64,000 nucleotides of DNA from assembly GCF_014637345.1 (NCBI RefSeq), contig NZ_BMEX01000002.1, positions 322,359 through 386,358 of the forward strand, given 5' to 3'. Numbering within the stretch: the first letter of the stretch is position 1; each line of letters opens with the position of its first letter. Shown piece after piece: positions 1 through 8,222 of the stretch. The notes beneath the pieces are model-generated. The model did no database searches. It saw only the letters and a list, made by a program, of their open reading frames with translations, and was not told the DNA's origin. Position numbers and translations under genes: made by a program. The stretch is from Kroppenstedtia guangzhouensis. Lineage in GTDB: Bacteria > Bacillota > Bacilli > Thermoactinomycetales > DSM-45169.

Positions 1-179
1 ATCCGGGGCAACATCCAGTCCAGGATCACCAGATCCGGTTGTTCCTGCATCCACATCCGGTACCCTTCTTCACCATCAGAAGCCACTGAGACCCGATGTC
101 CCTCCAGATGGAGCTGTTCCGAAATAAGTTGGCCCAATCTTTCTTCATCCTCAACCAGTAAAATATGAGACAAGTCCAT
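1..179 (-). CDS. Response regulator, N-terminal receiver domain (cut by window edge)
   Basis: The reverse strand encodes about 59 residues from an ATG at 179 up to the window edge. They match the start of a CheY-like receiver domain: an acidic cluster (VEDEE) near residues 9-13 and the phospho-acceptor region LVILDWMLP near the edge, where the Asp is the expected phosphorylation site. An AAGAGAG-like ribosome site precedes the ATG. The output domain lies outside the window, so the family (OmpR or other) cannot be named. A two-component regulator next to a siderophore transporter is not by itself evidence for a shared role. Confidence 0.85.
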   Translation of the reverse strand, partial: MDLSHILLVEDEERLGQLISEQLHLEGHRVSVASDGEEGYRMWMQEQPDLVILDWMLPR

Positions 180-309
180 TCACTCTCTTTTCAAGAAGAT
201 ATTTCTTCTATCAGTATAACGGAATATGACAAGGGAGAGATACAGCCCCGAAACAGGATCGAACATGGAGCATTTACGATCCCAGCCCATCGACAACAAA
301 TCCTCTTCT

Positions 310-345
310 AAAAAAGAAAAAGCCATCTCCAGAAGGAGTGACTTT
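310..345 (-). terminator. Possible terminator of the fhu operon
   Basis: Just past the stop of the last permease gene the reverse strand has a short CTCC-TTCT-GGAG hairpin followed by a T-rich stretch. The stem is short, so this is a weak call. Confidence 0.35.
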
Positions 346-349
346 CACA

Positions 350-1369
350 TTAGTATCCCAGGCGATTTTTGAATAACAGATAGATAAAGTAAGGAGCACC
401 AATAAGTGACACAATCACCCCAGCCGGTACTCCTTCCGGGTCGACAAGGTTGCGTCCAATGGTATCTGCCACCAGCAATAGCCAGCCACCGAGCAACAGA
501 CAGATCGGCAGATATAACTGCGTCCGGTGTCCGATGACAGCTTTGGCCAAATGGGGAGCCATCAGTCCAACAAAGGCAATCCCTCCCGTCACCGAAGTCG
601 CCGCGGCTGCCAAGGCGACAGCCGCAAGCAGAAGCAGGAGGCGCTCCCGGTTCAGCTGCAGCCCGACTCCAATCGCCACCGCTTCATCCATGGAGAGAAG
701 GTTCATCTGATTCGATTTGATCCAGACAAATGGAACCAAGATCAAAAGCCATGGAAAAACCGCCCACACAAAGGGCCAATCCACTCCCCAAACAGATCCG
801 GCCAGCCATTTCGCGATGAAATCAACTTTTTGTCGTTCCGCTGAAGAAATGAGAATGATCATCATCCCGGAAAGAGCGGCGGAGAATCCCACCCCGATCA
901 ATATCAGACGCATCGGCTGCAATCCTGTGCGTCTTCCATAAGCCAACACATAAATGACTGAGGCAGTCACAAGGGCTCCCACAAAGGCGACAAAGGGAAT
1001 CGCATAGGCAAAGTTCCCCACCTCCAGCGGGGCAAACAAGAAGAAGACGGTGATCGCCACACCGGCGCCAGAGTTAATGCCGATCGTTCCCGGATCTGCC
1101 AAATCATTGCGAGTCACCGATTGCAGGATCCCACCGGACAAAGCGAGGGCCATCCCTGCCAAGCATGTGATCAAGAGTCGGGGGAGGCGAACAGAAAAGA
1201 GAATGAACTCTTCTTTAAAAGTTCCCAGACCGATCAAGGTTGGAATCAGACGATCATAGGATAAAGATGCGGGTCCCCACCCCATGCCGATCACCATGGT
1301 GAAAAGAATCAAAGCAAAGAGCATATAAATCCAACGTTTTTGCTTGCGCCGGAGGGAAGTCGGGATCAC
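350..1369 (-). CDS. fhuG: Iron-siderophore ABC transporter permease (FecCD family), second subunit
   Basis: This 339-residue polytopic membrane protein belongs to the FecCD/BtuC permease family. It carries the family signatures LPRLLITCLAGMALALSGG near residues 62-80, VTGGIAFVGLMAPH near 260 and a C-terminal GVIVSLIGAPYFIYLL. It should form half of the membrane channel that imports ferric siderophore. Its ATG overlaps the stop of the preceding permease by 4 bp, so the two are translationally coupled. It is the last gene of a four-gene unit fhuC-fhuD-fhuB-fhuG read on the reverse strand from a Fur-controlled promoter. The substrate class (hydroxamate) is inferred from the binding protein. Confidence 0.9.
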   Translation of the reverse strand: MIPTSLRRKQKRWIYMLFALILFTMVIGMGWGPASLSYDRLIPTLIGLGTFKEEFILFSVRLPRLLITCLAGMALALSGGILQSVTRNDLADPGTIGINSGAGVAITVFFLFAPLEVGNFAYAIPFVAFVGALVTASVIYVLAYGRRTGLQPMRLILIGVGFSAALSGMMIILISSAERQKVDFIAKWLAGSVWGVDWPFVWAVFPWLLILVPFVWIKSNQMNLLSMDEAVAIGVGLQLNRERLLLLLAAVALAAAATSVTGGIAFVGLMAPHLAKAVIGHRTQLYLPICLLLGGWLLLVADTIGRNLVDPEGVPAGVIVSLIGAPYFIYLLFKNRLGY

Positions 1370-2367
1370 GGGAACGCTTGACCTCCTTTACGGACAATGA
1401 TGAGAAAGAAGGGCAATCCGACCATGGCCAAAATCGCCACCACCGGGGTTTCATATGGAGCTTGGATCGTCCGTCCAAGTGTGTCCGCAAGCAACATCAA
1501 GGTGGCGCCGATGATCGCAGCAGACGGGATGATCAGACGATAATCCACTCCCACGATGGATCGAACAATATGGGGGACCACCAGGCCGACAAATACCAGA
1601 TTTCCAGCCAATGAAACAGCTGCTCCTGCCAATAAAATGGTAATGACAAAGAGAATCGATTTGATATGTTGCGTCTTTTGCCCCAGTCCTACTGCGATCT
1701 CTTCGTTTAAACTGAGTATGGTCAGCTGACGCGAAAAGTAAATCGCCCCAAGGATCCCGACAAAGATGACCGGCATCACCCAATATAGCTGATTCCACGT
1801 CGTTCCGATCAATCCACCAGCTGTCCACATCGATACATCCTTTGAAATTTTGAAAATAAGGGCGACTCCCTCTGCCACCGCAAAAAAAAATGTAGAAACG
1901 GCCGCTCCCGCCAATACGAGGTGAAAAGGTGAAGCCCCCCCTTTTCGCATGGCACTCAATCCCCAAACGATCAACGAACCTGTCCCGGCTCCGATGAAAC
2001 AAGCGATCATATTGCCAAAATAGTCGAGGTTCGGAAGAAGTGCGATTGCAATCGCCAAAGCAGCATTTGCCCCCGCTGTGATACCGAGCAGTCCCGGATC
2101 GGCGAGGGGGTTGCGCGTCATGCCCTGCATGATGGCCCCCGATACGGATAAAGCAGCACCGACTCCGATGGCAGCAACTTCCCGTGGGAAGCGAATCTCG
2201 CGCAAAATATCAATTTTTTGGTTCCTTTCAGAAGAAGTGAGCGCCAGCCAAACATCCCGGACTGTCGTATCTGCTGCCCCCCACACCATTGCTCCGAGGA
2301 ACATGAGAACAAACAACAGGAGAAAGCCAAAAAATAAAACAGGTAAAGCCCGTGCTCGACGGTTCAT
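1366..2367 (-). CDS. fhuB: Iron-siderophore ABC transporter permease (FecCD family), first subunit
   Basis: A 333-residue FecCD permease with an N-terminal membrane anchor, the LREIRFPREVAAIGVGAALSVSG-type signature around residues 54-76, the GNLVFVGLVVPHIVR motif near 255-270 and a C-terminal VAILAMVGLPFFLIIV. It probably pairs with the following permease as a heterodimer. It lies 62 bp downstream of the binding-protein gene and overlaps the next gene by 4 bp. Roughly ten transmembrane segments are expected for the family, and the hydrophobicity pattern agrees. Confidence 0.9.
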   Translation of the reverse strand: MNRRARALPVLFFGFLLLFVLMFLGAMVWGAADTTVRDVWLALTSSERNQKIDILREIRFPREVAAIGVGAALSVSGAIMQGMTRNPLADPGLLGITAGANAALAIAIALLPNLDYFGNMIACFIGAGTGSLIVWGLSAMRKGGASPFHLVLAGAAVSTFFFAVAEGVALIFKISKDVSMWTAGGLIGTTWNQLYWVMPVIFVGILGAIYFSRQLTILSLNEEIAVGLGQKTQHIKSILFVITILLAGAAVSLAGNLVFVGLVVPHIVRSIVGVDYRLIIPSAAIIGATLMLLADTLGRTIQAPYETPVVAILAMVGLPFFLIIVRKGGQAFP

Positions 2368-2429
2368 GAACCCCTTGTTCCCCCTTCACTCAACCCTTCA
2401 GAAAAAACGGGAGATGGCAGATCACAGGA

Positions 2430-3353
2430 TTACCCGTCTTCTCCTTCTGATTCACCGAGAAACTTCTCTTTGAAGACTTCCAACTGATAATCCAGTGTGA
2501 GTGGATCATTGAAATAGAACTCCTTCGCGTTCACCACGAAAGCACGACCTTTTTTCACTGCTGGAATGCTTTTATACGTTTTGGTTTTCATATATGAGTT
2601 GTCAGTGTCGTCATATTTACTGACGATGAGATAATCTCCGGCAAACTGAGGAAGAACCTCCGGAGACAATGCATGATATCCGGATTTCAATGCTTTTTCC
2701 TTCACCTTTTTCGGCAGATTCAGTTCCATCGCCTGGTACAGAACTTCTGTGCCCCGTCCCCAGTTGGTACCGAAAACATAGAGTTGCTTATCAAAATTTT
2801 CGATGACGGAAACCGTTGCATCCTCACCGATCCGGGCTTTGATCTCTTGACCGGTTTTTTTGGCCCGTTTCTTGAAATCTTCCACCCAGGCAGTCGCTTC
2901 TTTTTCTTTATTGAGCAATTTGCCGATTTCGATATGTTGCTGGAGATAGTCCAGCTTACCATATGTGAATGTCACAGTGGGTGCAATTTTTTCCAATTTA
3001 TCCCGGTTTTTGATGTTTGAGAGACCGATAATCAAATCCGGGTTGAGTTCGATGATCTTTTCAAGGTTTTCATCCGATACTTCGGGTACGTTTTTCAGTT
3101 GTTTTTCCCAACGTGGGTTCATCCGGGACCACGAGTCGACACCGACCAGGTTGACATCCAGTGCCATGACATTACCGGCGAATGATGAGAGCACAACCAC
3201 CCGTTTCGGGTCAGCGGGCACCTCGACGGGGCCATTTTCAGATGGATAGATGATGGTTTTTTTTGATCCCTTTGCTTCCTCTTTACCTTGGGGACTGCAC
3301 GCGCCGGCAAGCATCAAGGAGACCAGCAAAATCGGAATGAGCCATTTCTTCAT
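2430..3353 (-). CDS. fhuD: Iron-hydroxamate ABC transporter substrate-binding lipoprotein
   Basis: This 307-residue lipoprotein precursor has a lipobox (LAGAC, lipidated Cys at residue 19) after a short hydrophobic signal. The mature part is a class III periplasmic-binding-type fold with family motifs PKRVVVLSSFAGNVMALDV near 53-71 and ELNPDLIIGLSN near 103-114. The FAGNVMALDVNLVGVDSW type of sequence is typical of FhuD/YxeB hydroxamate binders rather than catecholate binders; this is a family-level inference. The start codon lies inside the 3' end of the ATPase gene, about 70 bp before that gene stops, with AAAGGAG 12 bp upstream of the ATG. Confidence 0.88.
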   Translation of the reverse strand: MKKWLIPILLVSLMLAGACSPQGKEEAKGSKKTIIYPSENGPVEVPADPKRVVVLSSFAGNVMALDVNLVGVDSWSRMNPRWEKQLKNVPEVSDENLEKIIELNPDLIIGLSNIKNRDKLEKIAPTVTFTYGKLDYLQQHIEIGKLLNKEKEATAWVEDFKKRAKKTGQEIKARIGEDATVSVIENFDKQLYVFGTNWGRGTEVLYQAMELNLPKKVKEKALKSGYHALSPEVLPQFAGDYLIVSKYDDTDNSYMKTKTYKSIPAVKKGRAFVVNAKEFYFNDPLTLDYQLEVFKEKFLGESEGEDG

Positions 3354-4152
3354 CTTGTTGATCTTCTCCTTTGATCAAGTTGTAAGTGAGACAGATGGGT
3401 CTGTCTGTGCGTGGATCCCGATCGATGACCGCGTCGATCTGGAAGACTTCACGCAGCACATCGGGGACAATCACTTCTTCACAAGATCCCGCCCGGACGA
3501 TTTGACCCTGTTTCATCGCAATGATGTAATCAGCAAAGCGCGCTGCTTGATTGAGGTCATGAAGGACCATGATGATGGTTCGACCCTGTTCGCGATTCAG
3601 CTTCTGCAACAGCTCCAGCACTTCCAATTGATGAGCCAAATCAAGATAGGTCGTCGGTTCATCCAAGAAAATAATATCTGTCTCTTGGGCCAAAGCCATC
3701 GCAATCCAAACGCGTTGTCGCTGACCCCCTGACAATGCGTCCACCGGGCGATGTTTAAATTCCGTCGTACCGGTCACCTCCAGCGCCCAGTCGATCACTT
3801 CCCGATCCCGCCGGGTCCACCGCCCCCATCCTTTTTGATAAGGAAAGCGACCGTAAGAGACGAGCTCCACAACGGTTAGCCCTCTTGCTCCTTCCGGTGT
3901 TTGTGGTAAAATCGCCAGGTTTTGCGCGATGGTTTTTGTATTTTCACGGGCGATATCCACACCGTCCAGCAAGACCGCCCCGGAGTGCGGGGAGATGATG
4001 CGTGTCATCGCTTTCAGCAACGTTGACTTACCGCAGCCGTTTGCTCCGATGATGGTGGTAATGTTTCCATCGGGAATGACCACACTCAAATCCTGGACAA
4101 TCAGATGATCGCCATATCCGATGTGTAAACCTTCGGTATGTAGTCGAAACAT
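3283..4152 (-). CDS. fhuC: Iron-siderophore ABC transporter ATP-binding protein
   Basis: A 289-residue ABC ATPase with Walker A (GANGCGKST, about residues 37-45), signature LSGGQRQR near 140 and Walker B (IIFLDEPTT) near 160. It energises the FecCD permeases. It is the first gene of the operon, behind a strong promoter and a perfect Fur box. The C-terminus runs about 24 residues into the downstream fhuD reading frame, giving an overlap of 71 bp, longer than the usual few-base coupling. The extra tail looks like run-on sequence and may not be functionally important. Confidence 0.92.
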   Translation of the reverse strand: MFRLHTEGLHIGYGDHLIVQDLSVVIPDGNITTIIGANGCGKSTLLKAMTRIISPHSGAVLLDGVDIARENTKTIAQNLAILPQTPEGARGLTVVELVSYGRFPYQKGWGRWTRRDREVIDWALEVTGTTEFKHRPVDALSGGQRQRVWIAMALAQETDIIFLDEPTTYLDLAHQLEVLELLQKLNREQGRTIIMVLHDLNQAARFADYIIAMKQGQIVRAGSCEEVIVPDVLREVFQIDAVIDRDPRTDRPICLTYNLIKGEDQQDEEMAHSDFAGLLDACRRVQSPR

Positions 4153-4179
4153 CTCTGTCCCAACACCTCAACATTCGTT

Positions 4180-4194
4180 TGATAATGATTATCA
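4180..4194. promoter_or_regulatory. Fur box, perfect 7-1-7 palindrome
   Basis: TGATAATGATTATCA matches the 7-1-7 Bacillus Fur consensus at every position. It lies 28 bp upstream of the fhuC start and just downstream of the predicted -10 element, a position where bound ferric Fur would block transcription. Confidence 0.92.
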
Positions 4195-4205
4195 ATTTCG
4201 TCATC

Positions 4206-4235
4206 ACTATAACAAGGAGTTAATGATCCTGTCAA
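4206..4235 (-). promoter_or_regulatory. SigA-type promoter of the fhu operon
   Basis: On the reverse strand TTGACA (4235-4230) and TATAGT (4211-4206) are separated by 18 bp. The Fur box lies immediately downstream. Confidence 0.75.
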
Positions 4236-4406
4236 CTCACAAATCAGAACAAAAATCGCCCTTCCATCCGTCAATCTTTCTTAACGGACATTCATCGTAC
4301 CGTTCATACATTTTTCCCGGCTTTCGGAAGTTGCTTTTGATCATGAATCCATCCAAACCATCCCTGGCGAAAAACATCTCATCTCTCTTCTCTGCCTCCA
4401 TCCCTT

Positions 4407-4435
4407 TTGCAAAAAGCATAGAAACACTGTATAGT
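4407..4435 (+). promoter_or_regulatory. SigA-type promoter of the ferredoxin reductase gene
   Basis: TTGCAA (4407-4412) and TATAGT (4430-4435) are separated by 17 bp. A Fur-like site follows at 4448. Confidence 0.7.
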
Positions 4436-4447
4436 CAATTCATCAAA

Positions 4448-4462
4448 TGAGAATGAGAATCA
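4448..4462. promoter_or_regulatory. Fur box (imperfect) before the ferredoxin reductase gene
   Basis: TGAGAATGAGAATCA differs from the 7-1-7 Fur consensus at three positions and keeps the outer TGA/TCA and AAT blocks. It sits about 13 bp downstream of the -10 element and overlaps the expected transcript start, consistent with iron repression. Confidence 0.7.
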
Positions 4463-4484
4463 GTCATGATCGGAGGAAATGTGG

Positions 4485-5540
4485 ATGGAACAACAGGAAT
4501 TGTTTGATGTAACCGTGATCGGCGGTGGCCCTGCCGGGTTGTACGCCTCCTTTTACAGTGGGTTACGGGAAATGAAGACCAAGATAATCGAGTACCGGCC
4601 TCAGTTGGGTGGAAAAGTTCACATCTATCCTGAGAAGATGATTTGGGATGTCGGCGCTTTGACTCCCGTAACCGGAGCCCAATTGATTGAGCAAATGGTA
4701 CAACAAGGTTTAACCTTTCATCCCACAGTGGTTTTAGGAGAAAAGGTGGAACGGATCTCCAAACAAAAAACCGGTCACTTTGTTTTGGAAACAGATTCCG
4801 GGGAACGTCATCTTTCCAAAACAGTCATTGTTGCAACAGGAAGCGGAATCCTTCAACCTCAGAGACTTCACATCGAAGGAGCCGAAAAATTTGAGGTTAC
4901 CAATTTGCATTACACTGTGAGATCGCTGAAGACTTTTAAAGACAAAACCGTCATCATTTCCGGAGGAGGAAATACCGCCATCGATTGGGCCAACGAGTTG
5001 GAACCCGTAGCGAAAAAAATCTATTTGACGTATCGAAAGGGAACGCTGAAAGGTCACGAATCTCAAGTGACAAAATTGATGAACAGCTCCATTGAGTGTT
5101 TATTCCATACAACCATTACCAAACTGATTGCCGACCAGGCACAGGATCGCATCGAGATGGTTGAGTTGACAAACCGAAAAACGGGGGCCATCCTGCGTCT
5201 TGCCGTGGATGACGTCATTATTAACCATGGGTACGAACAGGACACCAGTCTACTGAAAAACAGTGAACTGCCCATCGCACTGGTGGATGACTTTTACATC
5301 AAAGGGAATGTCAACGGCGAATCATCCGTTCCAGGACTCTATGCTGCGGGAGATATATTGCATCATGAAGGAAAACTTCAACTGATTGCGGGGGCGTTCC
5401 AGGATGCGGCCAACGCTGTCAATCGAGCCAAAGTGTATATCCAACCGGATGCTTCCCAAACTGCGACGGTCTCTTCCCACCATGAAATATTTCAATCACG
5501 AAATCGGGAAATGGCTCGACAGATCCTGAAAAAAAGTTAA
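4485..5540 (+). CDS. Ferredoxin-NADP(+) reductase, thioredoxin-reductase-like type
   Basis: This 351-residue flavoprotein passes electrons between NADPH and ferredoxin or flavodoxin. It has an N-terminal FAD dinucleotide fold (VIGGGPAGLYA, near residues 11-21), a central NADPH fold (IISGGGNTAIDWA, near 160) and a C-terminal FAD motif (GLYAAGDI near 286). It lacks the CxxC redox pair of thioredoxin reductase, as expected for the YumC/YcgT type. GGAGG at 4472-4476 lies 8 bp from the ATG at 4485, whereas the ATG at 4479 is almost on top of it, so 4485 is the preferred start. The Fur box upstream suggests it supplies reducing power for iron release from siderophores, as proposed for Fur-regulated YcgT; that role is inference. 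Confidence 0.9.
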   Translation: MEQQELFDVTVIGGGPAGLYASFYSGLREMKTKIIEYRPQLGGKVHIYPEKMIWDVGALTPVTGAQLIEQMVQQGLTFHPTVVLGEKVERISKQKTGHFVLETDSGERHLSKTVIVATGSGILQPQRLHIEGAEKFEVTNLHYTVRSLKTFKDKTVIISGGGNTAIDWANELEPVAKKIYLTYRKGTLKGHESQVTKLMNSSIECLFHTTITKLIADQAQDRIEMVELTNRKTGAILRLAVDDVIINHGYEQDTSLLKNSELPIALVDDFYIKGNVNGESSVPGLYAAGDILHHEGKLQLIAGAFQDAANAVNRAKVYIQPDASQTATVSSHHEIFQSRNREMARQILKKS

Positions 5541-5710
5541 AATCGGAGGGAAAGCCGGTTTTCACGACACTTTTTTGGTATTTGTGCGGTTAAGCCGCTA
5601 AGGAGTAAGATTTTACGCTACAATGAGATGAGGGGGGACGGTATTTACCTGGAAACTTCCGAAGAGCCGACCTCGTTATTGAATGGTGAGGAAAAAGGAG
5701 GTTTTTCCAC

Positions 5711-6610
5711 TTGAATCTGAAAAAATGGAGCCGGTTTGCACTGATTGGCCTCTTCCTGTTTGCCGTCACTTTGCCTCAGACCGTATCCGCCGACGCGGTG
5801 GCCGGTGACTCCGTGGTTACCCTGGGAGCGGATCTCACCCAGGAACAGCGCCAGTCGCTCTTGCAGGAGATGAACGTCGACCCCGATGTGGAAACCATCG
5901 ATGTCAGTATCGATGACATCCGCACATACCTTCAAGGCGGAACCGGTGGAACCGGAAGCAGCGGAGGCGGGGACAACAAAGCCTACTCTTCCGCCAAGAT
6001 CACCCTGGCGGAAAAAGGAACCGGAATTCGGGTGAAAGCGCACAATGTGACCCGCGTCAGTGAGCAAATGTACGCCAACGCCCTGCTCACCGCCGGTGTG
6101 ACTGACGCCGAAGTGTATGTCACCTCCCCGAAGCCCGTCACCGGAACCGCGGCTCTCACCGGGATCATGATGGCCTTTGAAAAGGTTTCCAACAAGGAGA
6201 TCAGCCAGGAGCAACGGCAAGTGGCCAACGAAGAGATGCTCCGGACCTCCGAGCTGGGCCAAAAAATCGGTGACAAGGATAGAGCCGCTCAGTTCATGAC
6301 CGAGGTCAAGGAGCAAATCGCTGAGAAAAAGCCGGAAAGCAAGGAAGAGGTCCGCGATATTATCATCAATGTCGCCGGTGACCTGAACATCAATCTGAAC
6401 AACCAGGATATCACCAATATCACCAATGTCATGTACAATTTCTCCCAATTGGATATCGACTGGAATTCCTTCGGGGATCAGCTCAACAAACTGAAAGGTC
6501 AGCTGGAGAATTTGGTCAACTCCGAGGAAGCCCAAGGCTGGTTCGATCAATTCATGGCTTGGCTGAGCGACTTGTTCGATAGCATCGCCAATGCTTTCTC
6601 CGGTAAATAA
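5711..6610 (+). CDS. Secreted DUF1002 protein (YpuA-like)
   Basis: A 299-residue exported protein with a cleavable signal peptide (charged start, hydrophobic core, likely cut after VSA near residue 27). The remainder matches the DUF1002 family: an early GADLTQEQRQSLLQEM segment, a Gly/Ser-rich linker at about 75-88 and a helical C-terminal half. The function is unknown in the family. It starts at a TTG at 5711 with AAAGGAGG nine bases upstream. It is a single-gene unit closed by a strong terminator. A long open frame on the opposite strand here is an artefact of codon bias. Confidence 0.82.
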   Translation: MNLKKWSRFALIGLFLFAVTLPQTVSADAVAGDSVVTLGADLTQEQRQSLLQEMNVDPDVETIDVSIDDIRTYLQGGTGGTGSSGGGDNKAYSSAKITLAEKGTGIRVKAHNVTRVSEQMYANALLTAGVTDAEVYVTSPKPVTGTAALTGIMMAFEKVSNKEISQEQRQVANEEMLRTSELGQKIGDKDRAAQFMTEVKEQIAEKKPESKEEVRDIIINVAGDLNINLNNQDITNITNVMYNFSQLDIDWNSFGDQLNKLKGQLENLVNSEEAQGWFDQFMAWLSDLFDSIANAFSGK

Positions 6611-6615
6611 ATGAC

Positions 6616-6650
6616 AAGATCCCGCAGAGCGGTTGCTTTGCGGGATCTTT
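6616..6650 (+). terminator. Rho-independent terminator after the DUF1002 gene
   Basis: An 11-bp stem (AAGATCCCGCA paired with TGCGGGATCTT) lies directly after the stop codon. The following T run is short (TTT). Confidence 0.8.
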
Positions 6651-6956
6651 GATGAAATTGAAATCCGGCCCTGCCGATTTCTCTATACCTCGGAGATCCA
6701 ACTGACCAGCGTCAAGATTCCACCCGGGGACAGATGGATCCCACCGGTGATCCGGCAGTTTTTACGAGGGTTCGTGTATGATATTCCGGATTTTGATCCG
6801 GAGATCCCGGGCCGTCATCTTCTCCAATACCCTCACAGTCTCCCAACCATTGAAATCCACCCGGGAATCTCTCGTCCTTTCCCGAATCTCTCTCTTATCA
6901 AAGGAATATATTAACTAAAAGACAGAGACTCCACCCACAAATATGGACTCAAAGTA
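6651..6956. other. Intergenic stretch with no convincing gene
   Basis: Between the DUF1002 terminator and the hairpin at 6957 there is a frame of about 90 codons, but it has no ribosome site and no recognisable domain. I see no RNA or repeat here. Confidence 0.5.
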
Positions 6957-6982
6957 AAAACCCGGTCCTCATCCGGGTTTTC
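6957..6982 (-). terminator. Hairpin terminator, usable in both directions
   Basis: AAAACCCGG and CCGGGTTTT pair around a 7-base loop. On the reverse strand it lies about 75 bp past the stop of the small exported peptide gene. Confidence 0.65.
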
Positions 6983-7057
6983 GGTGATCTTTTAAAGCAA
7001 CGTTATTCTTTGGATATCCACAGGTTCCGAGATTTTTCTCGACTTTTTCATCGCGGA

Positions 7058-7231
7058 TCATTTCGGATCGGAAGTGATCAGGGAATGGGCGATCTTTTCG
7101 ATGGTCTCTTTCATCTTTTCCAAAGGTTTCGGTTTGGAAAAGGCGTGGGCTGTTCCCGTGTCATGATTCTGGATCACAAACAGCGCCAGTGCGATCATCA
7201 ATGAAATCAATTGGATCCTTCTCTTATTCAC
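7058..7231 (-). CDS. Small exported peptide of 57 residues, unknown function
   Basis: A GTG at 7231 preceded by GGAGAGGTT opens a 57-residue reading frame. The N-terminus is NKRR followed by a hydrophobic stretch (ISLMIALALFVI) and an AHA site near residues 28-30, a plausible signal peptidase site. The remaining 27 residues are charged and helical (KPLEKMKETIEKI). Alternatively, the peptide stays membrane-anchored. It is a single gene followed by a hairpin terminator. The layout resembles small secreted signalling peptides, but there is no Rap-like partner nearby, so no function is assigned. Confidence 0.55.
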   Translation of the reverse strand: MNKRRIQLISLMIALALFVIQNHDTGTAHAFSKPKPLEKMKETIEKIAHSLITSDPK

Positions 7232-7335
7232 AGTGGCCTAACCTCTCCGTTCCCGCTGCAAATCACTCTGTCATATTATTCGTATCGAAAGATGATTTTC
7301 AGTCCGCTTGGTTGGCCATCCGGACAAAATTCAAA

Positions 7336-7370
7336 ACAGATGAAGCCGCCGGTCTGACGCCGGCGGCTTC
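7336..7370 (-). terminator. Terminator of the ehu operon
   Basis: An 11-bp GC-rich stem (GAAGCCGCCGG at 7342-7352 with CCGGCGGCTTC at 7360-7370) lies directly after the ehuA stop. The T tract on the reverse strand is interrupted. Confidence 0.75.
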
Positions 7371-7373
7371 TGA

Positions 7374-8210
7374 TCACTGCACCTCTTGGAAACCGTTCCC
7401 ATTCAGGTGAAACCGTTTCAGGAACTCCTGGAGACGCTCTGTCTTCGGTTGGGTGAAAATCTGTGACGGGGGACCTTGCTCCAGAATCTTCCCATCATCG
7501 AAGAAGCAGATTCGGTCCGCCACTTCCCGGGCAAAGCTCATCTCGTGGGTGATCAACAACATCGCCATATCCCCCTGCCTGGCGAGATCCTTGATCACAT
7601 TGAGCACTTCTCCCACCGTCTCTGGATCCAAAGCGGAGGTGGGCTCGTCAAAGAGCATCACTTTGGGGCGCATTACCAGGGCCCGGGCGATGGCCACACG
7701 CTGTTGCTGGCCCCCGGAGAGATTGGCCGGATACTGATCCACCTTGTCCAGCATCCCCACTTTATCCAACATCTCCTTAGCCCTTTCCACCGCTTCTTTT
7801 TTCGGAAGCCCCAAAACCTTGACAGGAGCTTCCGTGCAGTTTCGCAGGATCGTCATGTGTGGGAACAGATTGAAATGCTGAAACACCATTCCGATATCCC
7901 CCCGCACCTCATGAAGATGCCGTTCATTGGCGGGAACCAGTTTTCCTTTCACTTCCCTGTGCCACAGATGACGGCCATCCACCTGGATCGTACCGGCCGA
8001 CGGTTTTTCCAAAGTCATGAGCAGTCGAGCCAGAGTGGTTTTTCCGGAACCGCTGGGCCCGATGATCGCCACCCGTTCACCGGGATAAAGGTCAAAATCA
8101 ATCTCCTTCAGAACCTGGTGATCCCCGAAGGATTTGCTGATATTCCTATATTTGATGATCGGCTCCTTACCATCGGTCTGCTGAGTCTCATCGGTTTCAG
8201 TCACGTCCAT
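7374..8210 (-). CDS. ehuA: Ectoine/amino-acid ABC transporter ATP-binding protein
   Basis: A 278-residue polar amino-acid-type ABC ATPase: Walker [10 protein letters not shown] near 53-61, signature LSGGQQQR near 164 and Walker [10 protein letters not shown] near 184. The N-terminal 20 residues before the ABC domain are charged and probably dispensable. It is the last gene of a four-gene unit (binding protein, two permeases, ATPase). The ectoine assignment comes from the EhuB-like binding protein and the neighbouring ectABC genes; by itself the ATPase is indistinguishable from GlnQ. Confidence 0.85.
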   Translation of the reverse strand: MDVTETDETQQTDGKEPIIKYRNISKSFGDHQVLKEIDFDLYPGERVAIIGPSGSGKTTLARLLMTLEKPSAGTIQVDGRHLWHREVKGKLVPANERHLHEVRGDIGMVFQHFNLFPHMTILRNCTEAPVKVLGLPKKEAVERAKEMLDKVGMLDKVDQYPANLSGGQQQRVAIARALVMRPKVMLFDEPTSALDPETVGEVLNVIKDLARQGDMAMLLITHEMSFAREVADRICFFDDGKILEQGPPSQIFTQPKTERLQEFLKRFHLNGNGFQEVQ

Positions 8211-8222
8211 TCACTTCCTTCC

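Noticed and set aside
5645-6550. 300-codon open frame on the reverse strand opposite the DUF1002 gene
   Set aside because: It mirrors the forward gene, has no ribosome site, and its hydrophobic repeats are the complement of the Asp/Asn-rich forward codons.
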